Source: Georgfuchsia sp049276455 (GTDB lineage Bacteria > Pseudomonadota > Gammaproteobacteria > Burkholderiales > Rhodocyclaceae). From it: a stretch of 64,000 nucleotides of DNA. The notes beneath the pieces are model-generated. The model ran no database searches and was not told where the DNA came from. It saw nothing but the letters and a program-made list of their open reading frames with translations. A program made the translations under genes and the position numbers. The stretch covers positions 124,001-188,000 of the forward strand of contig JBASWL010000021.1 in NCBI GenBank assembly GCA_049276455.1, given 5' to 3'. Positions 1 to 8,052 of the stretch are shown one piece after another. The stretch's first letter is position 1. Every line of letters begins with the position of its first letter.

Positions 1-576
1 TTGTCAGGCGTACGCGCCGGTCAGCGCGTGCTTGATGTTGCTGGTGGCACGGCGGATCTGACCCGCGCCTTCCTCAAACGCACCGGGACGTCAGGCGAAG
101 TGTGGCTTACCGACATCAACAATGCCATGCTCACTGTCGGCCGCGACCGCTTGCTCGACGCGGGTATTGTCACGCCGACCGCGCAGTGCGATGCGGAAAA
201 GCTGCCGTTTCCCACAAATTATTTCGATTGCGTCAGCGTCGCTTTCGGCCTGCGCAACATGACCCACAAGGAACAGGCGCTGGCCGAGATGCTGCGTGTG
301 CTGCGCCCCGGCGGTCGACTGCTGGTACTGGAATTTTCCAAGATCTGGCAGCCGCTGGAGAAAGCCTACGATCTGTATTCTTTCAAGGTGTTGCCCTGGC
401 TGGGACAGAAAATTGCCCAGGATGCAGAAAGCTATCGCTATCTGGCCGAATCGATCCGCATGCACCCCGATCAGGAGACACTCAAGACCATGATGGAACA
501 GGCGGGGTTCTCGCGCGTCGAGTACTTCAATCTGACGGGCGGTGTCGTCGCATTGCACCGTGGCTACAAGCTGTAA
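1..576 (+). CDS. ubiE: Ubiquinone/menaquinone biosynthesis C-methyltransferase, 5' truncated by window edge
   Basis: SAM-dependent C-methyltransferase of quinone synthesis, acting on the benzoquinol (or demethylmenaquinol) ring. The visible 191 residues start inside the Rossmann fold. The SAM motif VLDVAGGTADL lies near residue 11, where family members have it near residue 65, so about 50 N-terminal residues are outside the window. The motifs AFGLRNM and RVLRPGGRLLVLEF are family-typical, as is the C-terminus GGVVALHRGYKL. The TTG at base 1 is only the first codon seen, not a credible start. The gene ends 82 nt before topB on the same strand. Confidence 0.93.
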   Translation: MSGVRAGQRVLDVAGGTADLTRAFLKRTGTSGEVWLTDINNAMLTVGRDRLLDAGIVTPTAQCDAEKLPFPTNYFDCVSVAFGLRNMTHKEQALAEMLRVLRPGGRLLVLEFSKIWQPLEKAYDLYSFKVLPWLGQKIAQDAESYRYLAESIRMHPDQETLKTMMEQAGFSRVEYFNLTGGVVALHRGYKL

Positions 577-658
577 TTCATAGAGACTTGTTCTCTCCGC
601 ACTTGCCTAGTTCCGCCAACGGCGCTTATCATCCGCCGCTCACAGCCTTGGAATCCTT

Positions 659-3208
659 ATGAGCAAGCAATTGATTATTGCCGAAAAGCCTTCGGTAGCG
701 CAGGACATCGCTAAGGCGCTGGGCGGTTTCACGCGCGAGGGAGACTACTTCGAGAGCGAAGAATACGTGCTTTCTTCCGCCGTTGGCCACTTGCTGGAGC
801 TGGCCGTGCCGGAGGAATACGACGTCAAGCGCGGCAAATGGAGCTTCGCCCATCTGCCGATGATTCCGCCCCACTTTGCGCTCAACCCGATCGAGAGAAC
901 CGCCGATCGCCTGCGCCTGCTTACCCGCCTTATCAAACGCAAGGATGTTGATGCCCTGATCAATGCCTGTGATGCGGGACGCGAGGGCGAGCTGATTTTT
1001 CGCTATGTTTCGCAGCATGCGATGGGCACAAAACTGAACAAGCCGATCCGCCGCCTTTGGTTGCAATCGATGACGGCAACCTCGATCCGCGATGGTTTTG
1101 CCCATCTGCGCAGCGATGAAGAAATGCTGCCGCTGGCTGATGCCGCACGTTGCCGGTCCGAGGCCGACTGGCTGATTGGCATCAACGGCACGCGGGCGAT
1201 GACCGCGTTCAACTCGAAAGAGGGCGGTTTCTACAAGACCCCGGTCGGTCGCGTGCAGACGCCGACACTGGCAATTCTTATTGAGCGCGAAAGGCGCATC
1301 CGAGTTTTTCAGTCGCGCGATTACTGGGAGGTCGAGGCTGAATTCAAGTGTGTTGCGGGGCTCTATCGCGGGCGCTGGTTCGACGAAAAGTTCAGGAAGT
1401 CCGATGACGAGCACGCGAAAGCGGAACGTCTTTGGGAACACGCCAGGGCAGAGGCAATCCGCAGCAAATGCCTGGGCCAGCATGGCACGGTCGAGGAAGA
1501 GAGCAAGCCCAAGACCGAAGCCTGTCCGATGCTGTACGACCTCACCTCGTTGCAGCGTGATGCGAACGGCCGCTTCGGTTTCTCGGCCAAGAACACGCTA
1601 GGCCTCGCACAGGTGCTATATGAACGGCACAAGGCGCTGACCTATCCACGTACCGATGCGCGCCATCTGCCCGAGGACTACATCGCGACGGTAAAGGAAA
1701 CGCTGGGTAATCTGGCTGACACTCCTTACGACAAGTTTGCCGGTCATATCCTCAAGAGTGGCTGGGTGCACCCGAACAAACGTATTTTCAACAACGCCAA
1801 GATCTCGGATCACTTCGCCATCATCCCCACCGGCGTAGTGCCGAAGTCCCTCTCCGAGCCGGAACAGAAGCTCTACGATCTGGTGATGAAGCGCTTCCTG
1901 GCGATCTTCTATCCCGCCGCCGAATACAACATCACGACGCGGATTACCCGAGTCGAAGCAGAAGCCTTCAAGACCGAAGGCAAGGTGCTGGTGACGGCGG
2001 GCTGGCTTGCGGTATATGGCCGCGAAGCCCAGAACACGGAAGAAGAAACGCCCAACCTGCCGCCACTGGAACCCAGGGAGCGGATCTGGGCCAACGATGT
2101 CGAGGTCAAGGCCAAGGCAACGCAACCGCCGCCGCGCTTCAATGAAGCGACTTTGCTCTCGGCCATGGAAGGCGCCGGCAAGCTGATTGAGGATGAGGAG
2201 TTGCGTGAAGCCATGTCCGAGCGCGGCCTTGGCACGCCGGCAACAAGGGCGGCCACCATCGAGGGCCTGATTGCCGAAGAATACGTGCATCGCAATGGCC
2301 GCGAATTGCAGCCGACCGCCAAGGCATTCTCATTACTGTTTGCACTGGAAAATCTTGGTGTCGATGAAATCCGCTCGCCCGAACTGACCGGCGCATGGGA
2401 ATACAAGCTCAAGCAGATGGAGCAGGGCAAGCTCGACCGTAGCGAGTTCATGAGCCACATTGTTTCCAGAACACAGGAAATGGTGGAACGCATCAAGCAT
2501 GGCGAGTTGCCAGATGCCGCCTTCTCGATGCTGAAAACCCCCTGTCCCCGTTGCGGTGGCCAGATCAAGGAGGGTTACAAGAAGTTCGAATGCCAGGGTT
2601 GCGATTACAAATTGTGGAAAGTCGTAGCCAGCCGCCAGTGGGAGCCGGAAGAAATGGACGAACTGCTGACCAATGGCTTGATCGGTCCGGTGCAGGGCTT
2701 TCGCAGCAAGATGGGCCGCGCCTTCGCCGCCATGGTCAAACTCAATGCCGACAAGATGCCGGAGTTCGATTTCGGCCAGGGTAATGAGGGCGATGCGGAG
2801 GAAGTCGACTTCAGCGCGCAGCAGGCGCTCGGCCCCTGTCCCAAATGCGGTGCCCGTGTCTATGAACACGGCATGAGCTATGTCTGCGAAAGATCCGTCG
2901 GACCGAACAAGAGTTGCGATTTCCGTTCCGGCAAGATCATCCTGCAGCAGGAAATGTCACGCGTGGAAATGGAGAAGTTGCTGGAAACCGGCAGGACCAG
3001 TCTGTTGAAGGGATTCATCTCCTCACGCACGCGGCGCAAGTTCTCCGCCTATCTGGTACGCGGTGCCGATGGCAAGGTCGGTTTCGAGTTCGAGGTCAGG
3101 GCGCCAAAAGCCAGCGCGAAAACAACGACTGCAAGCAAGGCCAAGGCTGAAGTTACAGAGACAAAGCCGGCCGCGAAAACAGCGAAGAAACGCACCAGCA
3201 AGAAATAG
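659..3208 (+). CDS. topB: DNA topoisomerase III
   Basis: Type IA topoisomerase of 849 residues that decatenates and relaxes DNA through a transient 5'-phosphotyrosine bond. The TOPRIM domain opens the protein (LIIAEKPSVAQDIAKAL). The catalytic tyrosine is Tyr329 in TYPRTDARHLP. From about residue 630 there are two four-cysteine zinc-ribbon modules (CPRC..CQGC and CPKC..C), then a Lys/Ala-rich basic tail of about 35 residues, common in betaproteobacterial TopB. Its TAG stop lies inside a palindrome shared with the convergent oxyR. Confidence 0.95.
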   Translation: MSKQLIIAEKPSVAQDIAKALGGFTREGDYFESEEYVLSSAVGHLLELAVPEEYDVKRGKWSFAHLPMIPPHFALNPIERTADRLRLLTRLIKRKDVDALINACDAGREGELIFRYVSQHAMGTKLNKPIRRLWLQSMTATSIRDGFAHLRSDEEMLPLADAARCRSEADWLIGINGTRAMTAFNSKEGGFYKTPVGRVQTPTLAILIERERRIRVFQSRDYWEVEAEFKCVAGLYRGRWFDEKFRKSDDEHAKAERLWEHARAEAIRSKCLGQHGTVEEESKPKTEACPMLYDLTSLQRDANGRFGFSAKNTLGLAQVLYERHKALTYPRTDARHLPEDYIATVKETLGNLADTPYDKFAGHILKSGWVHPNKRIFNNAKISDHFAIIPTGVVPKSLSEPEQKLYDLVMKRFLAIFYPAAEYNITTRITRVEAEAFKTEGKVLVTAGWLAVYGREAQNTEEETPNLPPLEPRERIWANDVEVKAKATQPPPRFNEATLLSAMEGAGKLIEDEELREAMSERGLGTPATRAATIEGLIAEEYVHRNGRELQPTAKAFSLLFALENLGVDEIRSPELTGAWEYKLKQMEQGKLDRSEFMSHIVSRTQEMVERIKHGELPDAAFSMLKTPCPRCGGQIKEGYKKFECQGCDYKLWKVVASRQWEPEEMDELLTNGLIGPVQGFRSKMGRAFAAMVKLNADKMPEFDFGQGNEGDAEEVDFSAQQALGPCPKCGARVYEHGMSYVCERSVGPNKSCDFRSGKIILQQEMSRVEMEKLLETGRTSLLKGFISSRTRRKFSAYLVRGADGKVGFEFEVRAPKASAKTTTASKAKAEVTETKPAAKTAKKRTSKK

Positions 3209-3230
3209 CTGTTCATAAAACAGCTATTTC
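3202..3230. terminator. Bidirectional terminator-like hairpin between topB and oxyR
   Basis: Perfect 12-bp inverted repeat (3202-3213 and 3219-3230) with a 5-nt loop between two convergent genes whose stop codons are 15 nt apart. Both arms are A/T-rich at the outer end, so either strand gives a stem followed by a short U-containing tract. Both stop codons (topB 3206-3208, oxyR 3226-3224) lie inside the arms. Confidence 0.7.
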
Positions 3231-4147
3231 GACTTAACCGCCTTGGTGCCCGGCAGGCGGCAGTCGAGCAGGGCCTTGCGTACCACGTCGATGGCTCGGA
3301 AACGTGGGTAGGTAGCACGCCATACCAGTGCCACGCGCCGCGCCGGCTGCGGGTCGGCAAAGGGCAGCACTCGCAGCAATGAATCCTTCGGACTGATGCC
3401 GTCAACTGCTGTGGCCGGCATTACCGTAACGCCGATGCCGCTTGCTACCATGTGGCGTATGGTTTCCAGCGAGCCGCCTTCGAGAATATGCGGCGAGGTT
3501 CCGAGCTGGCGGCTTGTCGGCGAGCACAAGTCCAGCACCTGATCGCGGAAACAATTGCCGGGCCCGAGCATGAGCAGTTGCGTCTCCAGCAGCGCCGAGG
3601 CTTTTACTGTTTTCTGTTTTGCCAGTGGACTATCGGCCGGACAGAGCAGACGGAACACTTCGTCATACGCAGGTTGCGCGACAAGTCCTGGTTCATCCAC
3701 GGGTAGCGCCATGATGCCAATGTCGAGTTCGCCGGACTTGATCTTGTCTATCAGGCGCACCGTAAAATTTTCCTCGATGATCAGCGGCATCTCCGGTGCG
3801 CGTTGTTTGAGGAGCGGCACCAGTTTCGGTAGCAGGTAGGGCGCAATGGTATAGATGCAACCGAGCCGCAATATGCCAGAGAGCGGGTCCTTGCCGGTGC
3901 CGGCGATTTCGGTGACCCGCAATACTTCGCTCAGCACGCGTTCCGCTTGCGTAGCAACGGCGGAGCCAATTCCGGTCACCCTGACTTCGTTGGCGGCGCG
4001 CTCGAACAGGATGACCCCCAACTCGTCTTCGAGTTTCTTGATCGCAACGCTTAACGTCGGTTGCGATACAGAGCATTTATCGGCGGCTCGGCCGAAATGG
4101 CGTTCGCACGCCAGCGCAACGACATAGCGAAGTTCGGTAAGGGTCAT
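3224..4147 (-). CDS. oxyR: LysR-family peroxide-sensing regulator OxyR
   Basis: LysR-type activator of 307 residues. The N-terminal winged helix-turn-helix lies at about residues 1-60 (LTELRYVVALACERHFGRAA, SQPTLSVAIKKLEDELG) and the effector domain follows. Assignment to OxyR rests on the redox pair: Cys199 and Cys208 in GPGNCFRDQVLDLC, with the spacing of the disulfide that switches E. coli OxyR on under hydrogen peroxide. The flanking GSLETIRHMVASGIGVTVMP is also OxyR-like. No OxyR target operon is adjacent. The gene is read in the same direction as the tRNA-Gly just upstream. Confidence 0.93.
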   Translation of the reverse strand: MTLTELRYVVALACERHFGRAADKCSVSQPTLSVAIKKLEDELGVILFERAANEVRVTGIGSAVATQAERVLSEVLRVTEIAGTGKDPLSGILRLGCIYTIAPYLLPKLVPLLKQRAPEMPLIIEENFTVRLIDKIKSGELDIGIMALPVDEPGLVAQPAYDEVFRLLCPADSPLAKQKTVKASALLETQLLMLGPGNCFRDQVLDLCSPTSRQLGTSPHILEGGSLETIRHMVASGIGVTVMPATAVDGISPKDSLLRVLPFADPQPARRVALVWRATYPRFRAIDVVRKALLDCRLPGTKAVKSK

Positions 4148-4213
4148 GGCGGGATTATGCCAAAGTCGGCGCCGGCAAGGTTTTCGTCATGAGAGCGTGC
4201 CTGCACGGAATTC

Positions 4214-4287
4214 TGGAGCGGGCGAAGGGAGTCGAACCCTCGTCATGAGCTTGGGAAGCTCAGGTAATGCCGTTATACGACGCCCGC
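4214..4287 (-). tRNA. glyU-like: tRNA-Gly(CCC)
   Basis: Cloverleaf read on the minus strand: acceptor stem GCGGGCG pairs with CGCCCGC, the T arm carries GGTTCGACTCCC, and the discriminator T is followed by an encoded CCA. The anticodon stem TGAGC/GCTCA closes the 7-nt loop TTCCCAA, so positions 34-36 are CCC and the tRNA reads GGG. The layout matches the minor glycine isoacceptor GlyU of E. coli. A promoter-like sequence lies directly upstream in the left arm of the inverted repeat at 4297-4386. Confidence 0.96.
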
Positions 4288-4298
4288 ACAGGTTGCGG

Positions 4299-4327
4299 AT
4301 TTTACGGTGATAACCGGGTTGCGGCAA
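4299..4327 (-). promoter_or_regulatory. Putative sigma70 promoter for tRNA-Gly
   Basis: On the minus strand, TTGCCG at 4327-4322 is a -35 candidate and TAAAAT at 4304-4299 a -10 candidate, with 17-bp spacing. A start near 4292 would leave about 5 nt before the mature tRNA 5' end at 4287. It is identical in sequence to the thiS promoter candidate. Confidence 0.6.
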
Positions 4328-4355
4328 CTTCATCGCTCAACATCAAAACAACAAT

Positions 4356-4384
4356 TTGCCGCAACCCGGTTATCACCGTAAAAT
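4356..4384 (+). promoter_or_regulatory. Putative sigma70 promoter for thiS
   Basis: TTGCCG at 4356-4361, a 17-bp spacer, and TAAAAT at 4379-4384. The expected start near 4391 is about 4 nt before the thiS ATG at 4395, and there is no Shine-Dalgarno sequence, so the transcript would be nearly leaderless. I saw no TPP-riboswitch-like leader. Confidence 0.55.
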
Positions 4385-4394
4385 CCATCATCCC

Positions 4395-4601
4395 ATGAAC
4401 AGCACCATTACACTCAACGGCGAAACGCGATCGCTCGGCAAGATTGCCACCGTTGCCGCACTGCTCGACAGTCTTGGGCACGCTGGCCGCCGCGTGGCGG
4501 TCGAGAAGAACGGCGAGATCGTGCCAAAGAGTTTGCACCCTGCAACCCAGCTGACGGATGGAGACCGCATAGAGATTGTGGTTGCCGTCGGCGGTGGCTA
4601 A
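4395..4601 (+). CDS. thiS: Sulfur carrier protein ThiS
   Basis: Ubiquitin-fold sulfur carrier of 68 residues for thiamine-thiazole synthesis. The opening MNSTITLNGE and the C-terminal Gly-Gly (VVAVGGG), which is adenylated and converted to a thiocarboxylate, are the family signatures. The ATG at 4395 is chosen because it gives the normal length. An in-frame codon at 4356 would lie inside the inverted repeat and add 13 atypical residues. The gene is 12 nt before thiG and clearly co-transcribed with it. Confidence 0.92.
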   Translation: MNSTITLNGETRSLGKIATVAALLDSLGHAGRRVAVEKNGEIVPKSLHPATQLTDGDRIEIVVAVGGG

Positions 4602-4613
4602 TATCAATTCAAA

Positions 4614-5405
4614 ATGAATACTCCCGATCTGCTTAATATCGCCGGCAAGTCCTACAGTTCACGCCTGCTGGTTGGCACCGGCAAATACAAGGATTTCGCG
4701 CAGACGCGCGAGGCAGTGCTTGCCTCGGGGGCGCAGATTGTTACCGTGGCGATCCGCCGTACCAACATTGGCCAGGATCCGGATCAACCTTCGCTGCTGG
4801 ATGCCTTGCCGCCAGGCGAATTTACCTACCTGCCCAACACTGCGGGCTGTTTCAGTGCTGACGATGCAGTGCGCACCCTGCGCCTGGCGCGCGAACTTCT
4901 GGATGGTCACGATCTGGTCAAGCTCGAAGTGCTGGGTGACAAGGAAACGCTGTTCCCCAACATGCCGGAGACGCTCAAGGCAGCCGAGACCTTGGTCAAG
5001 GATGGCTTCAAGGTCATGGTTTACTGCTCCGACGACCCGATCCAGGCGAAGATGCTCGAAGACATCGGCTGTGTCGCGGTGATGCCTCTGGCCTCGCTGA
5101 TCGGGTCCGGCATGGGCATCCTCAACCCGTGGAATCTCAAACTCATCATCGCGCAGGCGAAAGTGCCGGTGCTGGTCGATGCAGGCGTTGGCACCGCGTC
5201 CGATGCGGCGATTGCGTTGGAGCTCGGCTGCGACGGTGTGCTGATGAATACAGCTATCGCGCTGGCGCAAGACCCGGTATTGATGGCGGGCGCCATGAAG
5301 AAAGCGGTGGAGGCCGGTCGCGAGGCCTGGCGCGCGGGACGCATGCCGAAGAAGCTCTATGCCGCCAGCCCGAGTTCGCCGACGGCGGGATTGATCGGCA
5401 GTTGA
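4614..5405 (+). CDS. thiG: Thiazole synthase ThiG
   Basis: TIM-barrel enzyme of 263 residues that joins 1-deoxy-D-xylulose 5-phosphate, dehydroglycine and the ThiS thiocarboxylate sulfur to form the thiazole phosphate. The Schiff-base lysine and acid are in DLVKLEVLGD. The phosphate-binding part VLVDAGVGTASDAAIALELG and GVLMNTAIALAQDP are canonical. It follows thiS directly. Its TGA overlaps the TTG proposed as the start of the next gene, indicating translational coupling. Confidence 0.96.
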   Translation: MNTPDLLNIAGKSYSSRLLVGTGKYKDFAQTREAVLASGAQIVTVAIRRTNIGQDPDQPSLLDALPPGEFTYLPNTAGCFSADDAVRTLRLARELLDGHDLVKLEVLGDKETLFPNMPETLKAAETLVKDGFKVMVYCSDDPIQAKMLEDIGCVAVMPLASLIGSGMGILNPWNLKLIIAQAKVPVLVDAGVGTASDAAIALELGCDGVLMNTAIALAQDPVLMAGAMKKAVEAGREAWRAGRMPKKLYAASPSSPTAGLIGS

Positions 5406-6190
5406 AATACCTCTTCGTCCTGTTCTGGACGTTGTTGACCGCGCTGCCGCTGCATGCCGAAACGCCGCGCCCAGTTCCCCTTGTTCCCCTGCAGCAAGGC
5501 TATGCTGTGGACAATCCACGCGTGCTGGTGCAGCAGCGCTTGTTCGGTCTTGCCCACGGTGTTGCCTTGCTCGCCACGGCCTGCGTGCGCGAACCCGGCT
5601 ATCGTGAAACGTTGACGCCGGCCTATGCCGAATGGCAGGAGCGACAGGACGCGGCCATCGCGGCGAGTTATCGCGACCTTGCGCGATATTATTTTCACGA
5701 CCGCGCCTTGGAAGCAACCCGTCTCGACATCACGCGCGCACTCAAGCTAAAGGAGGAACTCTCTCTCAAGCCGGGATCAAAAAAAATGTATGCAGCCTGC
5801 GATACTTTTGTCGAAGCACTGCATAAGCCGCGCTATGACCTGAGCCTGCAGTACCTGTTGCTGTCGCTAGCCTGGCGTTTTTCCGAAGCGATAGCCACGG
5901 AAGCTCGGGTGGAGGCATGTCGTGCCAGTCTGTCTGACAAAGAGGCTGCGGCCCTTGATGAGTCGGCGATGCTGTGGCATCAGACCTTTGATGCCGGTAT
6001 CGCGGAAGCGAAGAGAACACTGGAGCAGCGCTGGGACGATGTGCAGCTTGATGGCACGCTCGAAGAATGGACTGCACGGGCGCAAGAGGATGGAAAGCGC
6101 AGCGCCGTGGCGGAACGCTGCAAAACCCTGGCCCAATGGCTGCCGACACGAAAAGCCGACCCCGATGACGCATTCAATGCAGAACCCTGA
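5402..6190 (+). CDS. Exported protein of unknown function between thiG and trmB
   Basis: About 262 residues from a TTG at 5402 that overlaps the thiG stop (TTGA). From this start the protein opens with a clean Sec signal peptide (Lys, a hydrophobic stretch of about 14 residues, then LHA before ETP). Other in-frame starts would lie inside thiG. The mature part is mostly helical-looking and charged, with four cysteines (in TACV, YAACD, EACRA and AERCK) and no family I recognise. Cotranscription with thiG and trmB is likely from the spacing, but gives no functional clue. Confidence 0.75.
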   Translation: MKYLFVLFWTLLTALPLHAETPRPVPLVPLQQGYAVDNPRVLVQQRLFGLAHGVALLATACVREPGYRETLTPAYAEWQERQDAAIAASYRDLARYYFHDRALEATRLDITRALKLKEELSLKPGSKKMYAACDTFVEALHKPRYDLSLQYLLLSLAWRFSEAIATEARVEACRASLSDKEAAALDESAMLWHQTFDAGIAEAKRTLEQRWDDVQLDGTLEEWTARAQEDGKRSAVAERCKTLAQWLPTRKADPDDAFNAEP

Positions 6191-6893
6191 AGAGCCCATG
6201 CCGCAACGCGACCATATCCGCAGCTTCGTGCTGCGCCAGGGTCGCGTCTCCAACGCACAACAGCGTTACTACGATGAAGGGATGCCGCGTTGGGGTATCC
6301 CTTACCAGCCAATGCTGCTGGATCCCGGCGCTGCGTTTGCCAACCCGGCACCGGTGATTCTGGAAATCGGCTGCGGCATGGGGGAAACAACGGCGATCAT
6401 CGCTGCGGCTCAACCGGAGCGGAACTTCATCGGTATCGAAGTGCATACGCCGGGAGTGGGTTCCCTGTTCAAGGAAATCGCCACGCGTGAACTGAACAAC
6501 CTGCGCGTGATCCAGCACGATGCAGTCGAAGTGGTGCGCGACATGATCGGGCCGGGAACCCTGTCAGGGATTCACATATTCTTCCCTGATCCGTGGCCGA
6601 AGAAGCGTCACCACAAGCGACGCCTGATTCAGCCGGTATTTGTGCATCAACTTGCTTTGCGCCTGGTGCCGGGCGGTTATATCCACTGCGCTACCGACTG
6701 GGAGGAATACGCGCTGCAGATGCTTGTAGTCCTCTCGGACGAAGCGTTATTGCAAAATACCGCCAGCGGTTTTGCGCCGCGCCCGGATTACCGGCCGCAG
6801 ACCAAGTTCGAAACCCGCGGCCTGCGGCTGGGGCACGGTGTCTGGGACGTGATATTCAAACGTCGGGCAGAAAGTTCCGCAACAGCACGTTGA
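6177..6893 (+). CDS. trmB: tRNA (guanine-N7-)-methyltransferase
   Basis: SAM methyltransferase that makes m7G46 in tRNA. The SAM loop is LEIGCGMGETTAIIA. The family motif FFPDPWPKKRHHKRRL and the acceptor-side TDWEEYA are present. The ATG at 6177 gives 238 residues, close to the usual length, and overlaps the preceding gene by 14 nt. ATGs at 6165 and 6198 are alternatives. The gene converges on hemW with 3' ends overlapping by 38 nt. Confidence 0.94.
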   Translation: MQNPEEPMPQRDHIRSFVLRQGRVSNAQQRYYDEGMPRWGIPYQPMLLDPGAAFANPAPVILEIGCGMGETTAIIAAAQPERNFIGIEVHTPGVGSLFKEIATRELNNLRVIQHDAVEVVRDMIGPGTLSGIHIFFPDPWPKKRHHKRRLIQPVFVHQLALRLVPGGYIHCATDWEEYALQMLVVLSDEALLQNTASGFAPRPDYRPQTKFETRGLRLGHGVWDVIFKRRAESSATAR

Positions 6894-8052
6894 GAAAGCG
6901 CTGGCCACGCGCGGTCGGGATGATGCATTCGGTCGTTATGTCGAGCAGGCCGTCGCGCTTTGCCGCCAGCAGTTTTTGCTGAATGCCCGCGAGTGACAGC
7001 CCGGTACGCTCCGGATACAGCCGGGTCTGGAATCCTTCGCACAGCCGCAACGCATTCATCATGAACTCGAAGGGCAATTCCTGCGCGGTGACATCATAGC
7101 GCTCCAGCGCGAACTCGCCACTTGCTGCCGCTTGCAGATAGTCGCGTGGGTGCTTGCGCCGTGTCTCGCGGACAACCCCGGTATGCGATGTGAGCTTGCC
7201 GTGGGCGCCGGCGCCGATGCCGAGATAGTCGCCGAAATTCCAGTAATTCAGATTATGCCGGCAGCGATGGTTGGGCTTGGCAAAGGCTGAGGTTTCGTAA
7301 TGCTGAAACCCGGTGTTTGCGAGTGACGCATTTACCATTTCATGCATGTCGGCGCTGAGATCGTCGTCAGGAAGCGGTGGTGGCGAATGATGAAAGGGGG
7401 TGTTTGGTTCCAGCGTCAGGTGATAGGCGGAGAGATGCGTTGTGCCGAAGCTGACTGCGGTTTCAATATCGCGTTGCGCCTGTTCCAGTGTTTGTTGCGG
7501 CAGGCCGTACATTAAATCCAGGTTGATGTTGTTGAAATGCTGTTGCGCCAAATTGATGGCGTGCTTTGCCTCTTCTGCCGAATGGATGCGGCCCAACGCC
7601 ACAAGCTTGTCATCGTCGAAGCTCTGGACGCCTATCGAAATCCGGTTGATGCCGGCAGCCCGAAAACCTTCGAACTTGCGCGCCTCCACCGTGCCGGGAT
7701 TCGCTTCGAGCGTGATCTCGGCATCCGGCAGCAGGAAGACGCGGGCACGCACAGCGGCAAGCAGGGTGTCGAAGGCTTCCGGCATGAACAGGCTTGGCGT
7801 TCCGCCGCCAATGAAAATACTCGATACCGGTCGTCCCCAGATTTGCGGAAGTGCTGATTCGAGATCGGCGATCAGCGCATTGATGTATTGCGCCTGCGGC
7901 AAGGCTCCGCGCTGCTCATGCGAGTTGAAATCGCAATAGGGACATTTGCGCACGCACCACGGAATGTGTACGTAGAGCGCCAGCGGCGGCGGCGCCGTGA
8001 ATCCGGGTGCTTCATCGCTTTGCAACGCGACGGGAATGACTGCATGGCTCAT
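6856..8052 (-). CDS. hemW: Heme chaperone HemW (radical SAM)
   Basis: Radical SAM protein of 398 residues that holds heme and delivers it to respiratory enzymes. The cluster motif is CVRKCPYCDF (Cx3Cx2C followed by D-F). Coproporphyrinogen dehydrogenase HemN has a further cysteine there, so the pattern favours HemW. FIGGGTPSLF and the C-terminal NYWNFGDYLGIGAGAHGK are family motifs. The reading frame stays open upstream to 8472, but that part lies over rdgB. The ATG at 8052 overlaps the rdgB stop by 4 nt (ATGA), which fixes the start. Confidence 0.94.
   Translation of the reverse strand: MSHAVIPVALQSDEAPGFTAPPPLALYVHIPWCVRKCPYCDFNSHEQRGALPQAQYINALIADLESALPQIWGRPVSSIFIGGGTPSLFMPEAFDTLLAAVRARVFLLPDAEITLEANPGTVEARKFEGFRAAGINRISIGVQSFDDDKLVALGRIHSAEEAKHAINLAQQHFNNINLDLMYGLPQQTLEQAQRDIETAVSFGTTHLSAYHLTLEPNTPFHHSPPPLPDDDLSADMHEMVNASLANTGFQHYETSAFAKPNHRCRHNLNYWNFGDYLGIGAGAHGKLTSHTGVVRETRRKHPRDYLQAAASGEFALERYDVTAQELPFEFMMNALRLCEGFQTRLYPERTGLSLAGIQQKLLAAKRDGLLDITTECIIPTARGQRFLNVLLRNFLPDV

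Larger units (their letters stand above)
4297..4386. repeat. Perfect 31-bp inverted repeat between tRNA-Gly and thiS
   Basis: Bases 4297-4327 and 4356-4386 are exact reverse complements with a 28-nt A/C-rich spacer. Each arm, read outward, contains TTGCCG, 17 nt, then TAAAAT. The repeat therefore presents the same sigma70-like promoter to the tRNA gene on its left and to thiS on its right. It could also fold as a long hairpin or cruciform, but neither side has a T tract, so a terminator reading is weak. Confidence 0.9.

Noticed and set aside
4328..4394. TPP riboswitch before thiS
   Set aside because: The leader would be only a few nucleotides if the promoter is right, and none of the conserved THI-box elements is visible.
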